This document shows positions 61,106 to 64,000 of a DNA stretch of 64,000 bases, piece by piece. Within the stretch, counting starts at the first letter, position 1. Each line of letters begins with the position of its first letter. Source of the DNA: Methylobacterium sp. DB0501 (GTDB lineage: Bacteria; Pseudomonadota; Alphaproteobacteria; Rhizobiales; Beijerinckiaceae). The position numbers and the translations under genes were made by a program. The DNA lies in NCBI RefSeq assembly GCF_011043735.1, contig NZ_JAAKGV010000014.1, positions 150,680 through 214,679 on the forward strand, given 5' to 3'. The notes below the pieces were generated by a model. That model searched no databases. It had not been told where the DNA came from and worked only from the letters and a program-made list of their open reading frames with translations.

Positions 61106-62578
61106 ATGGCACAGGAGAGCGTAGCGGGCGAGTTGATGCGGACGAAGCCGATCGACCGCCTGCGACGGGACGCGGAGAGCGGCGGCCACGGCCTCGAACG
61201 GACGCTGGGACCCTGGAGCCTCGTCGGGCTCGGCATCGGGGCGATCATCGGCGCCGGGCTGTTCTCGCTCACCGGCATCGCGGCGGCGGAGAATGCCGGG
61301 CCGGCGGTGGTCATCTCCTTCGCCATCGCGGCGGTCGGCTGCGCGCTCGCCGGCATGTGCTACAGCGAACTCGCCAGCATGATCCCGGTCTCGGGCAGCG
61401 CCTATACCTACGCCTATGCCACCATGGGCGAGTTCATCGCCTGGATCATCGGCTGGGATCTGGTGCTCGAATACGCGGTCGGCGCCGCCACCGTGTCGGT
61501 GAGCTGGTCGAAATACGTCGCCACCCTGTTGCAGGACTGGGGCATCGCGCTGCCGCCGCGGCTGCTGCACTCGCCGTTCGAGACGGTGCAGCTCGCCGAC
61601 GGCTCGACCGTGCACGGCCTCGTCAACCTGCCGGCGGTCCTGATCCTGTGCCTGATCTCGCTGCTGCTGATGCGCGGGGTGCGCGAATCGACGAGGGTCA
61701 ACAGCGTGATCGTGGTGGTGAAGGTCGCGGTGGTGCTGATCGTGGTCGGGGTCGGCCTGTTCTACGTCAAGGCACAGAACTACGTCCCATTCATCCCGCA
61801 GAACACCGGCACCTTCGGCGAGTACGGCTGGAGCGGCATCATGCGAGCGGCCGGCGTGGTGTTCTTTGCCTATATCGGCTTCGACGCGGTCTCGACGGCG
61901 GCGCAGGAGGTGAAGAATCCCCAGCGCACGATGATGATCGGCATCCTCGGCTCGCTCGCGATCTGCACGGTCCTGTATATCGCCTTCGCGGCGGTGCTCA
62001 CCGGCCTCGTTCCCTACGCGTCGATGAAGGGTGACGCCGCCCCGGTCGCCACCGCCATCAAGCAGACGCCGTTTCCCTGGCTCCAGACCCTGGTGACCCT
62101 CGGCGTCATCGCGGGCTTCACCACCGTGATGCTGGTGCTTCTCTACGGCCAGTCGCGGGTGTTCTTCTCGATGGCGAACGATGGGCTGCTGCCGAAGTTC
62201 TTCGCCGTGGTCCACCCGACCTGGCGCACGCCGTACCGCTCGAACCTGTTCTTCATGGTGTTCGCGGCACTCCTCGGCGGGCTCACGCCGATCAGCACGC
62301 TCGGCCACATGACGAGCATCGGCACGCTCCTCGCCTTCATCATCGTCTGCGCCGGCGTCGTCATCATGCGGCGCACCCACCCGGACGAGCCGCGGGGCTA
62401 CCGCGTCCCGCTGGTGCCGTTCGTGCCGGTGGCCGGCATCCTGGTCTGCCTCGCGATGATGCTCTCCCTCGACGGCGAGACCTGGCTGCGCTTGGTCGTC
62501 TGGCTCGGAATCGGGCTCGTGATCTATTTCGGCTACGGCCGGCGCCACAGCCGGGTCGGCCGCGAGACGGCGCGCTGA
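61106..62578 (+). CDS. APC family amino-acid permease (CAT/YfnA-like)
   Basis: A 490-residue inner-membrane transporter with about twelve to thirteen helices. After a 30-residue cytoplasmic N-terminus comes W-S-L-V-G-L-G-I-G-A-I-I-G-A-G-L-F-S, the substrate-binding unwound helix of the cationic-amino-acid transporter branch, and later G-S-A-Y-T-Y-A-Y-A-T-M-G-E. GGAGG lies 7 bases before the ATG. The start region also has M-R-T-K-P-I-D-R-L, typical of YfnA-like members. It probably imports neutral or cationic amino acids with protons. Confidence 0.93.
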   Translation: MAQESVAGELMRTKPIDRLRRDAESGGHGLERTLGPWSLVGLGIGAIIGAGLFSLTGIAAAENAGPAVVISFAIAAVGCALAGMCYSELASMIPVSGSAYTYAYATMGEFIAWIIGWDLVLEYAVGAATVSVSWSKYVATLLQDWGIALPPRLLHSPFETVQLADGSTVHGLVNLPAVLILCLISLLLMRGVRESTRVNSVIVVVKVAVVLIVVGVGLFYVKAQNYVPFIPQNTGTFGEYGWSGIMRAAGVVFFAYIGFDAVSTAAQEVKNPQRTMMIGILGSLAICTVLYIAFAAVLTGLVPYASMKGDAAPVATAIKQTPFPWLQTLVTLGVIAGFTTVMLVLLYGQSRVFFSMANDGLLPKFFAVVHPTWRTPYRSNLFFMVFAALLGGLTPISTLGHMTSIGTLLAFIIVCAGVVIMRRTHPDEPRGYRVPLVPFVPVAGILVCLAMMLSLDGETWLRLVVWLGIGLVIYFGYGRRHSRVGRETAR

Positions 62579-62702
62579 CCACTCCCCTCCCCCTGGCGAC
62601 GCGGGCCGCGACTGGGCTAAGGCAGTCCGATCCCGCGCGCGATGCGCCGAGAGTCCGGCGCCAGCAGCGCCAGGAGTCCGTCATTCATTAGAGGGCCACA
62701 TC

Positions 62703-63101
62703 ATGGAGATCCACCGGAGCGGATCCCGTCCGTCGCAAACGGGCTCCGCCGAGTACTTCACCGGCCGGGTGCGGATCGACCCGCTCATGAGCCCGCCCGA
62801 TCCGGCCCGCGTCGCGGGCGCCCACGTTACCTTCGAGCCGGGCGCGCGGACAGCCTGGCACACCCATCCCCTCGGCCAGACCCTGATCGTCACCGCCGGC
62901 CTCGGCTGGGCCCAGACCGCGGGCGGTGCGATCGAGGAGATCCGGCCCGGCGACGTCGTGTGGTTCCCGCCCGGGGTGCGGCACTGGCACGGCGCGAGCG
63001 CCACGACCGGCATGAGCCACATCGCCATCCAGGAGAAGCAGGACGGCAGCGCCGTGACCTGGCTCGACCCCGTGACCGACGCCGAATACGGCGCGCAGTA
63101 G
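62703..63101 (+). CDS. Cupin domain protein
   Basis: A 132-residue single-domain cupin. The metal ligands are in W-H-T-H-P-L-G-Q-T (two His and the following Gln in place of Glu) and in G-V-R-H-W-H-G. Similar proteins are (R)-mandelonitrile lyase-like or quercetinase-like cupins. GAGGG precedes the ATG. It ends 10 bases before a tautomerase gene, so the two are one operon and may act on the same keto or hydroxy compound. Confidence 0.9.
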   Translation: MEIHRSGSRPSQTGSAEYFTGRVRIDPLMSPPDPARVAGAHVTFEPGARTAWHTHPLGQTLIVTAGLGWAQTAGGAIEEIRPGDVVWFPPGVRHWHGASATTGMSHIAIQEKQDGSAVTWLDPVTDAEYGAQ

Positions 63102-63111
63102 AGGACCCATT

Positions 63112-63342
63112 ATGCCGCACGTCATCGTCAAGCTCTATGCCGGCCGCAGCGACGAGGAGAAGCAGCGCATTGCCGAAGAGGTCACCAAGGCCATCATGAC
63201 CGCCGCGGGATCGTCGGAAGGCTCGATCTCGGTCGGGATCGAGGATGTCGAGCCGAGCGCCTGGACTGCAACCGTCTACGAGCCCGACATCGCCGCCAAG
63301 GCCGGCACGATCTTCAAGACACCCGGCTACGCACCGGCCTGA
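63112..63342 (+). CDS. Tautomerase (4-oxalocrotonate tautomerase-like, PptA type)
   Basis: A 76-residue enzyme whose Pro2 becomes the N-terminal catalytic base after Met removal: M-P-H-V-I-V-K-L-Y-A-G-R-S-D-E-E-K. The helix K-Q-R-I-A-E-E-V-T-K-A-I and the strand S-V-G-I-E-D-V follow as in the family. It lies 10 bases after the cupin gene and just before a strong terminator. It isomerises a keto-enol substrate, not identified. Confidence 0.92.
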   Translation: MPHVIVKLYAGRSDEEKQRIAEEVTKAIMTAAGSSEGSISVGIEDVEPSAWTATVYEPDIAAKAGTIFKTPGYAPA

Positions 63343-63384
63343 ACGAAAAACCCCCGCCGGCTTTCGCCAGCGGGGGTTTTTCGT
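63343..63384. terminator. Strong bidirectional intrinsic terminator
   Basis: ACGAAAAACCCCCGC (63343-63357) and GCGGGGGTTTTTCGT (63370-63384) form a perfect 15-bp stem with A-runs and T-runs on both sides. It ends both the rightward cupin-tautomerase operon and the leftward rRNA operon. Confidence 0.95.
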
Positions 63385-63389
63385 ATCGT

Positions 63390-63466
<77 letters not shown>

Positions 63467-63514
63467 CCAGGGTGTGATCTGCCTCGTGTCGAGGGAACGT
63501 GACGTGCTTGGCAG

Positions 63515-63632
63515 GTCTGGCGGTGACCGACTCTCCCGTGTCTTGAGACACAGTACCATGGGCGCTGGGGCGGTTAACGGCCGAGTTCGAGATGGGATCG
63601 GGTTCTGATCACCCCGCTCAGACCACCAGACC
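63515..63632 (-). rRNA. rrf: 5S ribosomal RNA
   Basis: On the minus strand the sequence GGTCTGGTGGTCTGAGCGGG opens and ACCGCCAGAC closes the molecule; between them are C-C-C-G-A-T-C-C-C-A-T-C-T-C-G-A-A-C-T-C-G-G-C-C and GCGCCCATGGTACTG, both standard alphaproteobacterial 5S segments. The end stem is extended outside by GCTTGGC pairing with GCCAAGC, a processing stem. Ends are accurate to a few bases. Confidence 0.95.
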
Positions 63633-63740
63633 GGCCAAGCACGTTCGTTGTGGCAAGCATGCGTTCTGCGGCAGCCGCTTGGCTGCGTCAGGCGTCTTCA
63701 TCGTGGCGTGGTGTCGGGGTTGATCCGGACACGGATCATG

Positions 63741-64000
<260 letters not shown>

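Overview
The window is chromosomal DNA of a high-GC alphaproteobacterium of the Hyphomicrobiales, most likely Methylobacterium or a close relative. Supporting signs are the GC-rich codon use, an S2 ribosomal protein with a long C-terminal extension, the order rpsB-tsf-pyrH-frr-uppS-cdsA-dxr-rseP-bamA-lpxD-fabZ-lpxA-lpxI-lpxB, small DUF6894-type and ribbon-helix-helix proteins common in this group, and an rRNA operon ending 23S-5S-tRNA-fMet. The genus is an inference from these family features; no search was run.

Layout. 1-2.4 kb: the 5' end of a chemoreceptor gene leaving the window and three small proteins. 2.4-10.9 kb: a nucleobase and amide catabolism neighbourhood holding 5-hydroxyisourate hydrolase divergent from an 8-oxoguanine deaminase-like amidohydrolase, then an M20 dipeptidase with an Asp/Glu-type racemase, then a three-subunit molybdenum hydroxylase of the PaoABC/YagTSR type. 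10.9-20.2 kb: mixed accessory metabolism and regulation (alpha/beta hydrolase, LysE exporter, YafY/VOC pair, isochorismatase-like hydrolase overlapping a GlxA-type AraC regulator, TerB, FMN-dependent alpha-hydroxyacid oxidase, orphan branched-chain amino-acid binding protein, patatin). 20.5-26.4 kb: ispG, kup, coaBC and cynS. 26.8-29.7 kb: an unusual acyltransferase-GT61 fusion followed by UDP-galactopyranose mutase, apparently a surface-glycan insert. 30.0-45.9 kb: one long run of conserved essential genes for translation, undecaprenyl and phospholipid synthesis, MEP isoprenoids, outer-membrane assembly and lipid A. 45.9-63.3 kb: accessory genes again, including a RidA-GNAT fusion, a twin-arginine-exported DUF900 hydrolase, a zinc alcohol dehydrogenase, prmA, a diguanylate cyclase, a tannase-family esterase, a GMC oxidoreductase, an amino-acid permease and a cupin/tautomerase pair. 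63.4-64 kb: the end of an rRNA operon on the minus strand.

How the genes work together. The central block couples translation factors with envelope building: uppS supplies the lipid carrier, cdsA phospholipid precursors, dxr and ispG isoprenoid precursors, bamA/rseP outer-membrane protein assembly and stress signalling, and lpxD/A/I/B with fabZ lipid A. Lipid A synthesis here uses LpxI. At the left end, 8-oxoguanine deaminase would give urate, and UraH acts one oxidation step later, so these two divergent genes suggest an oxidised-purine salvage route whose uricase lies elsewhere.

No CRISPR array, prophage, insertion sequence or classical defence system was seen. The least ordinary items are the acyltransferase-GT61 fusion beside glf, the RidA-GNAT fusion, a 14-bp duplication that creates a five-codon minicistron between fabZ and lpxA, two families of dispersed intergenic repeats, and a 16-bp perfect palindrome in an AT-rich patch.
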